Shown here: positions 10,196 to 22,100 of the stretch, in pieces
Layout of the letters: each line of letters starts with the position of its first letter
Position numbering within the stretch: position 1 is the first letter of the stretch
Origin: Dugong dugon
Taxonomy: Eukaryota > Chordata > Mammalia > Sirenia > Dugongidae
Direction of reading: 5' to 3'
NCBI GenBank assembly: GCA_030035585.1
Contig: CM057482.1
Location: 9,721,001-9,785,000 of the forward strand
Length of the DNA: 64,000 nt
Program-made: the position numbers and the translations under genes
The notes under the pieces: generated by a model
Database searches by the model: none
What the model was told of the DNA's origin: nothing
The model's input: the letters and a program-made list of their open reading frames with translations, nothing else

Positions 10196-13100
10196 GTGAG
10201 TTCGCACCTTTTGGGGCGGGCGGGCGAGCGTCCCGAAAGGGAAGAGAGGCTACATGAGAGTCCGGAAAGCTGGGCAGAGTGGGCCCGTTGAGACCTCGCG
10301 TCGGTGACAGAAATCTGGGCGCGGAGGCCTGGCTGGACTTCGAGTCACAGGGCCTGGGCGGACCGTGAGGGATGAGGGGTGTGGTGGTTTCTTCGTCGAG
10401 GTCCCTGACAGCGAAGAGCCGCCAAGGCGGTCATTTAGCCCAGCTGTGAGGTGACCTCAAGAATCCACGGGACTGCTTCGCTGGTCTTTCCTTGCCCGGG
10501 CTGACTTAATATGTCAGGATAAGGGAATGGGGTACAGACCTTCCTTTCCCACGTTTCGCTGCTCCTAGGATGAATAATGTTATCTGGAGTGGCCCGGGAT
10601 AGTGACCCGCCCACAGATCCTTTCATTAGGCTAGCACCTCCCGGTAATTACCAAAGGCCCTTTCTGGATATTAGTTTGACTCCTCAGATCTCTAGGAAAA
10701 TCTGGCCTTCTCTGGCTGGTTGAGGAAGGCCCTGGCCAGATAGACACTACATAGACCAGAAGGCGTTGTCCCTTTTAAAGGGATGTCTTGTAAAGTGCCT
10801 GCGTGCCTCAGTGGAAACGAATCTGTATGTGTGAGGAGGAAATGGTGTTTCCCCTAGTAATATCCAGGTTTCTAGTAAGAGTTAGATATTGGAAGAAACT
10901 AGTCTTTATATGTGGAAATTGGTAATCAGTTCTGGAACCAGTGGCGACGTTTTGGGCTGTTTTGTGAGAATACTGACTCATTTCACTTGGTATGGTTCAT
11001 GCCAAGTTGTAAACTTATTCAGTGCTGGCTCTGCGGATTTATTCCTCTTTTTGCCTTCAATAATGTTTCTTTTTATAGTAGCTACTCAGTTTGTAGCTAC
11101 TACAAAAAGTGAGTAAATAAAACAGCTTTAAGTTCTTTATGTGTCTGAAAAAGTTTGATCTTTTCCTGGGAGACTCATTTATGCTCATCTTATATATGTC
11201 AGATAAAAGATTGCATTTCTTGGAAATATCTTGCTAAAAGCCTCCAGTGGCAATCGTTAGAATTTTTCCTACACTTTATTCAGGAATTGAGTCCATAATC
11301 CCAGCTCATAAAGTGCTTGCTGGTGCTAATAACAGTTCAGACTGTTTACTGAAGTCTGTGTTATTCTGAGAAATAATGTAACTCTTGCCACTAGTTTAGA
11401 TTTCAAGTGTTAGGCTTCCGTACCTTCAGTCTGTTCCTTTACTAATTATCCCATAAACCATGGAGAAGAGCTACTGTTGATAAACTGCCCAGATGGTAGA
11501 TATTCACACTGAATATCTGAAAAATAGAAATTCTGGCACTGAAAGTGATTGGCTACCTAGGCAAATGTTAATTTAATTTCCAAAAAGCACCTTGGATGGG
11601 TGAGGTGTTATTTTCTAGAATTATCTAAAGAAGTTCAAGAGGGTGAGATTGATTGATCTCACCCGATTATTTTACAGAGGCATCAATACCTCTCTGTTTT
11701 AAGACTGTAAAAATCCTTTGCCTAATTTCCAGCTAAAGGGGCAAAGGGAATCAGAATGACCTTGCTCCACCACAGAAAGCATAAATAATTTTATTTAGAT
11801 TTTGATCCAGGAAAATTGAGTTGCTAAGCAAACTAAAATGCTACCTGTAAACCATTTTTTTGAGCTGCCTGCCTTGGTGTTAATCTTCGAGAAGTCAAGA
11901 CCCCAAGATTCCTCACTAGTTAAGCTGGGACTGTCTTGTTAAACAGCCATTAAATACAAATTATATTCTAATAAATGCTTTAGTTGTGAGCCAGAGAAAA
12001 TAGGGGACAGCAGTGCTTCCATTTGTAAGGAATAACACTGAAGAATGAAGTAATTAAGAGTGTGGGCTCTGAAGTCTGACAGCCTAGATTTAAAGACATC
12101 CTGGCTCTACTACTTGCTGGTTTTACCTTGGGCAAGGTGCTTAATTGCTTTATACTGTTTCCTTATCTGTAAATTGTGAATAATAATAGTATTTACCTCC
12201 ATCATTATAATGAAGAGTAAATTAGAATACCTGTGAAACACTTAAGAGAGTGCCTTGCATGTAATAAACATTTAAAGAGTACTTATTTTTTGAACGCTTG
12301 AGCTGTATTTGCTAATGAGCTTTTTGTAAAGTCTGTTGTTAGGTGCCATCAAGTCAGTTCAGACTCATACAGACCCTGTGTACAACCAAACGAAACACTG
12401 GACCACTGCCCGGTCCGTCCTCACAATCGTTGATTTAGTAACGATTGTAAACTCTAAAGAATCAAAAAACCCACAAAATCAAAGAATGGATTAGAAAAAG
12501 TTAAACTAATTAACCCTAAAAATGGTTAGTGTAGCTTATCAAGACTAACTAAGAGTAAGGTTTATTTGATTAGCTAAAAGCCATCAAGGTAGGCACTTAA
12601 TGACTTCAGTAGCATCTTACTGATTTATTTTTATATTGTGTTGAATTGCTTGTTGGAAGCTGGTGTTAAGGGCAGAGAGGGGCATTGAAAAATTAGACAC
12701 TGAGGCATGTAAAATGTAAAATTCATTTATGGTATGAATGTAATTTCCTGGACATTGATGTAACAGCTGTTGCTGTTAACATCCCATCTGCTCTATTTTA
12801 TAGCCTTAGAGGCTTTGTTAATACAGTAATAGAAATGTGATTTGATTTATAATCAAAAGAATAGCACACGATATGTGTCTCAGGATCTACAAACCAGTTA
12901 TTTGAATGGGAGAGACTAAAGTGAAAAGAATTATTAAAACAAATCTGAAGTCATTTTTTTAAAGACTGAAAACCAGCTTGTGGAATATCTGATTCTTAAA
13001 ATACCTAAGACCTTATCTTCTTTCAGCCTTTTACTTTGTGGGCCTATAAATAAAGGTCTAAAACTCCTACTGTATTTTCTGGATCTTTGATGTGGAGCGA

Positions 13101-16100
13101 GCTGAATCCAGATATGTATCTCTTTAGCTAAAACTTTCTTAATTATGGGATAAGATTATTTTCCCCTCAATGAAACTGAGAGACTAAATTGGAGCCATTC
13201 TTTTGGCTCTCCTACTGCTTAAAAGTGTCATGTTAAACAGACATTAAGTGGCATATATATTTTTATACCTCATTTTACTTCACTGATCTCCTTTGCATAC
13301 TTCTAAACCTAAAGATAGAACTCAAGGAAGCTCTTCTATTTGCCTTTTCGTGAGTTCTGATATGCCCATCTCTGTTTAGCAGTATGCCAGGATCACAGAT
13401 TTGTCTTCTAAATTTAAAGGGAAGAACTGTGGAGACATTTCTCATGCTGAGACAAAGAAGGAAAACATAGATAAATGATAGTCTCAGATTTTGGCCAACT
13501 CTGGTAACTTCTTTTGATAATGTATCAGTGCTGGTGGTACAATGGTTAAGAGGTCAGCTGCTAACCAAAAGGTCAGCAGTTCGAATCCATTCTTGGAAAC
13601 CCTATGGGGCAGTTCTACTCTATTGTATAGTGTCGCTATGAGTCAGAATTGACTTGACAGCAGTGGGTTCAGACCAATTAAAATTTTTTTTTCCATTACT
13701 CTTATTCTTGAATTGAAAGCCAGTGACTAGGAAAATGGCCACAAGAAATGAAATAAGATAAAGAAGGAATAGCCACCAAAGATTGCAGGAAATCACCAGA
13801 AGCTGGGAGAGAGACACGGAACAGATTCTCCCTCAAAGCTATCAGAAAAATCAACACTACTGATACCCAGACTTCAGACTTCTAGGCTCCAGAACTGTAA
13901 GAGAATCAATTTTTATTGTTTTAAACCACCTAATCTGTGGTACTTTGCTATGACAGCCCCAAAACACCAATATACCTTGATACTTTGTTAAGTGAAAGAG
14001 AAGTTCAGAAGTTTATTGTGCTACTACTTATGAAAATATATGTGGGTATGTGAATTTGCTCCAATATGCATAAAATATCTCTGGAAGAGTATACAAGAAA
14101 GTAGTAACAGTGGTGTCTTACATGGAAGAAAATTGGGTGGCTAGGGGACAAGATGTGGAGGACACCTAGTTTTCACTACGTTCTGCTTCTGTACATTTTA
14201 GTTTTCACCATGTGCAAATATTGCCTATTTCAAGTAAAAGTTAAAAAAAAAAAAAACCTGCAAAATAAAAGACTTATATGATCCAAAAAAAGGAATAGCA
14301 AGGGACTTGAGAAGTCATATATTGAATATTTAGTCTTTGATTAACCAATAATTATTTACATATGCCCACTGGAGTTATAAGACTAATGAGCAATATAACT
14401 TACTTTTATTGGTATTCAGAAGTCTTGGATAGTAATTGGCTCCTGATTGACAGTGATTTATAGACTGCAGAGAGTTTTATAAATGTAAGTTATGTGTTAA
14501 CATTGAGACCGGAAAGGACATGGTGTTTTAGGATCCAGCCCTAAATCTGTGATCTATATAGCATGTGCCCTGAGGGGGAAAAAAATCAGCTCTTTTTGAG
14601 ATCAGTTTATTTCCATTTGAGTGCTTATAGAATAACTTCCTTAGATCTGGACAGAATTTCGTAGCTTTATAAAAAGTCATAAGGACACCGACTACCCTGA
14701 GAGGAATCACAATAGAGGGTCCTGGGCAAAGCTGGAGAAAAATGTAGATCAAAATTCTAACTCACAAAAAAAAAAAAAAAAAGACCAGATTTAATTAGTC
14801 TGACGGAGACTGGAGAAACCCCAAGAGTATGGCCCCAAGACACACTTTTAGCTCAATAATGAAGTCACTCCTGAGGTTCACCCTTTAGCCAAAGATTAGA
14901 CGGGCCCATAAAACAAAATGGTGACACCAACCCAGGGGCAAGGATGAGAAGGCAGGAGGTGACAGGAAGGCTGGTAGTGGGGAACGTTAAGGTCGAGAAT
15001 GGGAGAGTGTTGACATGTTGTGAGGTTGGCAACCACTGTTACAAAACAATATGTATATTAATTGTTTAATGAGAAGCTAGTTTGTGCTGTAAACCTTCTA
15101 AAGTACAATAAAAATTTGAAAAAATTAAAAATCATAAGAAGATTGATAGTTTAACTGGCTAATATTTTAATTCTCTGTTCTACAAAACATGTGCAGTAGC
15201 TGTTCCCAAAGGTACAATGTGTACATAATAAGTTTCTTGGCACTAGCCCTTCTCCAGTCTTAACTAGACTTCTGAAAGTGAATCTGCGTAACTGTATCTT
15301 TGAACAAAGGTTTATTGCTTAGTCTCTTTAGTTAATGGTTTAGTCATTCATAACGAATATTAGTAAGTAGTCATGGGTAAGCTTCCTGTTGCCTCAAATA
15401 ACCCTTGTGGTGTAGTGGTTAACTATGGCTGCTAACCAAAAGGTCGGCACTTTGAATCCATCAGGCGCTCCTTGGAAACCCTATGGAGCAGTTCTGCTCC
15501 TTGACGGCAACGAGTTTGGTTTTTTTTATTTTGTATTGCCCCAAAAACTTGTTTTTGGAGCTGACATCAGGTGGTCCATCTGGTCAAAAGATTAGAAGTT
15601 GACATCTCACATTTTTCACACAGGTCTGATGAAAACATTCTTTAAAAAGTCGGGCACTGGTATCATGTCCTAAGACTCGCTTTCATCCTCAGCTCAGATT
15701 GCAAACAAGTTTTATTTCTACTAAGTTTAAATTTTCCTAAAGTACATAGACTGACACATTTCTTGACAGTAGAATTGTATTAGCAGCTAACCCAGCTTTT
15801 AAGATTATAGAAGACAAGCGAATTTAAAGGTAGTCACAAAGCACTGTGGGGAAAGGAGATTAGAGAAGACTTTACAGATGACTAGTAAGAACCCAATTTA
15901 AAACTGATTTACGATTAGAGTTTGGGGCTTCAGAGAGAAGCAACAGAAGTTGCAGTGGGATTTCTGGTTTCTGTAGGGAGTTACTGCCCCTTTGCTTACC
16001 TAGGTGTTATAAGGCTGCCCTGATGATGTGGCCATTTGGTTGGTTAGGTTGAGAGGGGAGAGAGGAAAAAGAGCGCTGTAATTTCTCTCCGTTAGTCCTC

Positions 16101-19100
16101 AGAGCTCCTCAGCACTCTTGGGTAACTGTCGGCATAAATGATTCAGGAGTAGTTGTTAGTTCCTACAGCAAGTGGCCCTAAGTTTCTCATCGCCAGGAAG
16201 AGCATGTTGCTCACTTTTTCTGGCTTATGCTTTTGCTTTGTCAGATGGACAGCTGGGCTTCATTCTGCTGTCCATGCTAATTTTGAACTGGGTTTGCATT
16301 TTCAGCTTAGAAGATAAAGCACCTATTAGTACTCTGATCATTCTGTAGTTTTCTGGGCCCTTCTAAGTTGCGTTACTTTGAGACCCAAAAATTTTAGTAG
16401 GGAAATTATATCAGATTGGTAGATTCATGATCCTCCCTTTCAGTTTGAGGTCTCTAATGGACTTGCTCATGGTTTTCCTTAACTAGCTCGATGGCCAGCT
16501 TCAGCCTCATCTTCCCTACTCTCCCAGCTCCCCCTTTTCATTCGTCCCGCTACCCTCTGGCTCAGAGGTTCTTCACCTTTTTTTGTGCTAGGGACCCACT
16601 GGCAGTCCAGTGGCAGCCTATAGGCCATTCTCAGAGTAGTGTTTTTAAATGCATAAAATAAAACACATGAGATCACAAAGGAAACCAATTATATTGAGAT
16701 ATGGTTATTAACATATTAAAACAACTTTATATTGGTAACGTGCTTTTTAATGCATTACCTAGGGGTCAGTAAGCAGCCCTGGTGGTGCAGTAGTTAAAAG
16801 AGCGCAACTGCTCACCAAAAGATCAGCAGTTCGAACTCACCAGCCACTCCGTGGGAGAACGATGTGGCAGTCTGCTTCTGTAAAAATTACAGCCTTGGAA
16901 ATCCTATGGATCAGTTCTACTCTGTCCTGTAGGATCCCTATGAGTCAGAATCAATTCGACAGCAATGGGTAGGCGTAGGTCTAATAACTACCATAACTCT
17001 GAAATACAGACGAGCATAAATGAGATTTTGAGATCTGCAGCAACTTTAATATATAAAAAATCTAATTTCTATTAGCTGTAGTCTCAGCTATTGCTATTAC
17101 TATTATGGTTTGTTGTGTATCTTTATAATTGAAGAAAATGCTGAATTTCAGTAAGGGTTACTGAAAATGAAATTGTAGTTTTATTCCTATCCAAGTTCAT
17201 AGACCCTCTGAATTCTGTGAACCACAGGGTAACATTCCGTACTTTAGCTCTTTAAGCTATGAGAAGGGCTAATATTGGGAAGTCATTTGGGATAATAGAA
17301 TATTCACCCAGTTTGTGTAGAGTAAGATGCATCCTGTTCCTAAATTTCATGGACACTGAATGTCCATTCTTCCAAGGACAGATGCTTTTAGCACATCTGT
17401 GCCACTTTTGAAACATGGTGGTAGGAGGTCACTGCCTGTTGTGGGCCAAATTACAGCCCCCAAAGATGTCCACGTCCTAATCCCCAGAACCTGTGAATAT
17501 GTTAGGTTACATGGGAAAGGGGAGTTAAGGTTAAAGATGAAATTGAAGTTGCTACTCAGCCGACTTTAAGAAAGGAAAATTATCCTGGATTATATCCAGG
17601 TGGGCCCAGTGCAATCACAAGAATCTTTAAAAAATGGAAGAGAGAATCAGAGGAAGATGTAACTCTGGAAGGAAGTCATGGAGGGATGCAACATTGCTGG
17701 TTTTGAAGATGGAGGAAGGAGGTCATGAGCCAAAGAAATGTGGGTAGCCTTTAGAAGCTGCAGGGCAAGGAAGTGATTCTTCCCTAAAGCCTCCAGAAAG
17801 AAATGCAGCCCTGCCTACACCTTGATTTTAGGCTCCGGAAACTTGGGTTGGACTTCTACAAAATGTAAGATAATAAATATGCCTTGCGTTAGCCGTTAAG
17901 TTTGTGGTGATTTGTTGCAGTAGCAACAGAAAACTAATATATTGTCCCACCTCACTCATTTCTCCCTAGAAATAGAGGTCCAAATGGAGCAGTATTTCAT
18001 GTCGTGGTAATTTTTAAAGATTGCATGGCTGCCCTGTTATCTTGTGGGTATAGCTCCTGGGGTTGACTTACTGTTCTTGCTTTGTTACCTTAATGTCCTC
18101 ACACAACTCCTCAGCTTCATCTTGCCTTACTAAAGCATACTAATTTTCCCTCAGAAAATGAGTATTCTAGTCTTCCAGAAGCAGTGTTACCTTAGCATTT
18201 AATTTGGATCAGTTGAGGATTTTAATGATATCTACCCTTTCGCAGTCCTTGAATGTAATGCAAGTGTTCTGCATGGAGCAGAGCAGTTGAGCAATGGGGA
18301 AGAATCACACCTGGTTAACATAAAAAAACATTACCTGGAATCTCGGTAGGGCATTTCAGTGCAGGATGGCAGTGTCAGCTCTGAGGGGCAGCAAGCCCAC
18401 TTCTGTCCTTCCCTGAGCAAAGAAAATTGTGTTAGTGGCGTGGGCCTCATGGTTTGAGGCTAGTAATTGTCAAGGAGTACCTATTTGCTCTTAACACAAG
18501 TGCTGTTATTGCTGGCAGATCTTTATAATAATGCCTCTATGTAAATGACTAGAGGGCTGTCTACTCTCTTGTAATTATAAGCAGAACCGCTTGAACTTTT
18601 AAACACTTATCAGTAGAACCACCTGCTGGAATTAACAGTCAAAGGGAGTCAGCAAGTGTTGGATACCCTCGTCTAGCAGTCTATCCGCTAAAAGAAAGAA
18701 TACTTCCTTTATAAAAAAAAGTTGGGGGAGGGCCAAGGGGAAGTAGGCAGGGCAGTTCTTTGGCTTTACTTACTACGTCACAAACATACTGTTTTCATCC
18801 CAGAAAGTCGTTTCATCTGTTCCCAGAAGTGTACCCCCTTTCAGACAGATGGACAGTTGCGTGACTTACTGACCACCAAGAGGTTTCTAAAGTCTGGATT
18901 GAAAAGCAAGGCGTATTTTTAGTATTGATTTTGACACTCACTGGAAACAACGTGTCTCCTCCCTTCTCCCTATCAAATGTGCATGCCCAGAATGAGTGCT
19001 TCCTAAAATGTTAAGTGTTGATTCAAAACTCACTTTTTATGTAAATTATACCTCAATACATCTGAATAGAAAATAGCCTTTTAACCGCAGGCATAGCATA

Positions 19101-22100
19101 CGAAATGTGTTGTGTTATGTTATAATGCCCAGGTAGGTACGTATTTTGATGACAAGCAAGCTGTTATGACAGACCAGCCTCATGAAGACTTGTTTTCTAT
19201 AACAGTGCTGTGTGAATATGGGATAGCATGGGCAGGACTTCATTTCTATCCTTAAAAGTGGTTCTGCTGAGTTTCTTTTGAATCTCATTTCAAGTAAAAC
19301 TTGAGAATATATTTATGCTCTGAAGACCAACTCTGTGCTAGGTATTATTCATCCTAAAGAAATAAGCTTAATTTGTCCAATGCCAATTCAAACCAATCAA
19401 ACTGAAAGTAAATTTGATGAGGTCAAAAATCAAATAAATGTGAAAAAGAGATAAAGTTGGGGAGGGATACTGTATAATATGCCAGAAAGAGGGTTAACAT
19501 ACTTATTATGTAAGAAGCCTGTATACCTAATGAAGTAGCGCTAACACCCAAATAGGGTTCGTGGTTCAGTGGTAAAAGTCCTTGCTTTCCATGAAGGAGA
19601 CCCAGATTTGATTCCAGCCACCAACCTTCCATCGGTGGAGGCTTGCGTGTTGCTATAATGCTGAATAGATGTCAGCGGAGCTTCCAGACTAAGGTGGACA
19701 AGGAGGAAAGTCCTCATGATCTACTTCCAAAAATCAGCCAGTGAAAACCCAGTGAATTACAACAGCCCGATCCCCAACCAGTCATGGGGATGGCACAGGA
19801 CTGGACAGCGTCTGGTTCTGTTCTGCATGGGGTTGCCACGAGGCAGGACCCGACGGCAGTTAACAACAACACCCGAATACAAAAATAGGCAAAGGACGTC
19901 AAGACAAGACACAGGTGTTCAGACAGCCAATAAACATGGAAAAAAGACAGCTTTTCGCCAGTCACCCTGGCAAAGATTAAAGAAAGAGAATGCTATGCAG
20001 CACTCTTATACAGGGCGGCACGGGGGGTGGGGGTGGGGATGTAAATTAGTAGTCTTTCTGGAAGGCAGTTTAGTTTAACAAAACCTTTGAAAATTTTATA
20101 TCCAATAGTTCTGTTTAAAAATCTTTCCGAGGGAGATAATCAGATGTGGACTGATGTATAAGATGGACATTATTTGTGATGGTGAAAACCTGAAAACCAT
20201 CCAAATGTTCAGTCTCAGGAGATTATGTGGTGGTATACCCACATGATGGAGAGTTAAGTCACTAAAAGCGATACATTTGTACAACTTTTAATGACATGAG
20301 AAAATACAGATTTTAGAGGGGCATACAGAAGTTTTACATAAGTAGATCAATTTTGTCAAAGAACTACATAGGAAAGATTAAGAAGTATGTTAATCAATTT
20401 AACTATCTGCAGCGCTCTTAGAATTCAGCCGTCTGGTTTTTGGATGGTGTCCCAGAGGATATCTGAGGAGCAGTTTGCTATTCTCACAGGTAGTTGTTAC
20501 CTGGCTTACAAAGGGAGCCCAGGTCTGTTGTAATCACAGTTTTAGTCAAGCAGTTTATGGCTTAGGCCTTGAAGGGGGGTGGCGTGGAGGGAGCGAGGCA
20601 GGTGGAGTCTTGGAGTTGTCCTTGCAGTACGTATCCCATCCATGCAGGTCTGTCTCTTTTGATTAGAACAGAGAAAGACAGACTGCCACTCTGAGTGCTC
20701 CAGAAAACATTCTTAGGCATTAACCTTCCAAGTTTAGATGGTGAATCAGAAACGGAAAGCTGGTTCTATTCATCTCCATAGAACAGGAGTGGGTTTTTAT
20801 AGGTAATTGCAAGGTTCTAACCTGTGCACTTACTGTTGCTTTATTCTCCTTGGGAAGCTCTAAGTAAATTACATTTGTGTACATATATCCTTAATGTATC
20901 TTGGGTTTTAATCTCTTCCACATGAAACTGAATGAAAACAAATCAGGTGGCCTGGGCAGTGGTACTCCTATGAGATCTTTGTACTGTATAAGAGTATGTG
21001 TAGGGAGGTGTTTGGCAATGTTTGAGGCTAAGGGAAAATTCTGGCTTTGTCCCTGATCTGTTATTTGTCTTCTGTCTCTGCAGTGATTTCATTTTTTTTT
21101 TTTTTTTTTAAGTTTGTGGAAGCAGCTTGAAGACAGGATCACTGTACAATTCTCTAACCGACCTGGGATTAAGCATTCATAGCTAAGTGCTCGTTAGACT
21201 TTGTTAGCATAGAAAGTTCCAGTCAGTGTATTGTTTGCGAATATAAATCTAAATATTGGTAACAGTTTCTTTCTTGGAGGGTGGCCCCAATGTTGGTATA
21301 GGGTTGTTTGCATGGCAAATTCAGAGTACCCAATAGATTTGTCATTTTACTTTGTTCTGTTGGGTCAGAAAAGGTCCATCTCCAAGGAACAAACTCTCTC
21401 AGATTTGTAAGGAAGTGTTTCATAAAAGGTCCCTTAAATCAGGTCTTTTAACTGATTTGGCCTTAGGGTCTGACTTCAAAACCCCGCAGTACAACACCAA
21501 AGCTTTTGAAACCGGATTCCCAGCTTTCTGTTCACATTCTGCACAATCCAGCTTTGTTCCCTCTGGCACTGGTCTGGGGACCCAGCCCACCCTTGCTTGC
21601 GGCTGATCACTGAGCTTTTAGTAAACATCATGGACTGACTGTGTTTTCACCATGTACCCACTAGGTGAAGCATGACTGGTTTTTATTTTCCTAGTCTGAC
21701 ACAGGGTGTGGTTGGAGATTTTGTTTGTGTGAGTTAAGGATGAGAAGAGAAGCTATTTACAAACAGCATTAGATATGAAGTGTTACACCTTCCTTTGCCT
21801 GTCAGGTTGGTCGGTAATATCCCACACAACTGGACTTTAGTTAATAGTTTGGCCAAAGACACAGAGTATGCCAGAATCAGAGCTTGAATTCTGGACTCCA
21901 GTGTGGTGGCCTGGTCACTAGAATGTGCTTCCATCAGCATTTGAAAGAATAAAGATCATCGACTGAGCAGGAGAGATGCATTTTGAGAAGTTCTTTTGAC
22001 AATTATCTGTACGTACACATTCCAGTACTGGTGTCATGTGCTTTGAGGTAGGGTATTCCAGCAAGGTTATAGTGTTAGAAAATTAATCCTAAAGTCTAGG

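Noticed and set aside
19555..19625. tRNA-Gly gene
   Set aside because: Box A and B are recognisable but the arms do not pair as a tRNA, and the segment is the head of a SINE with a TSD.
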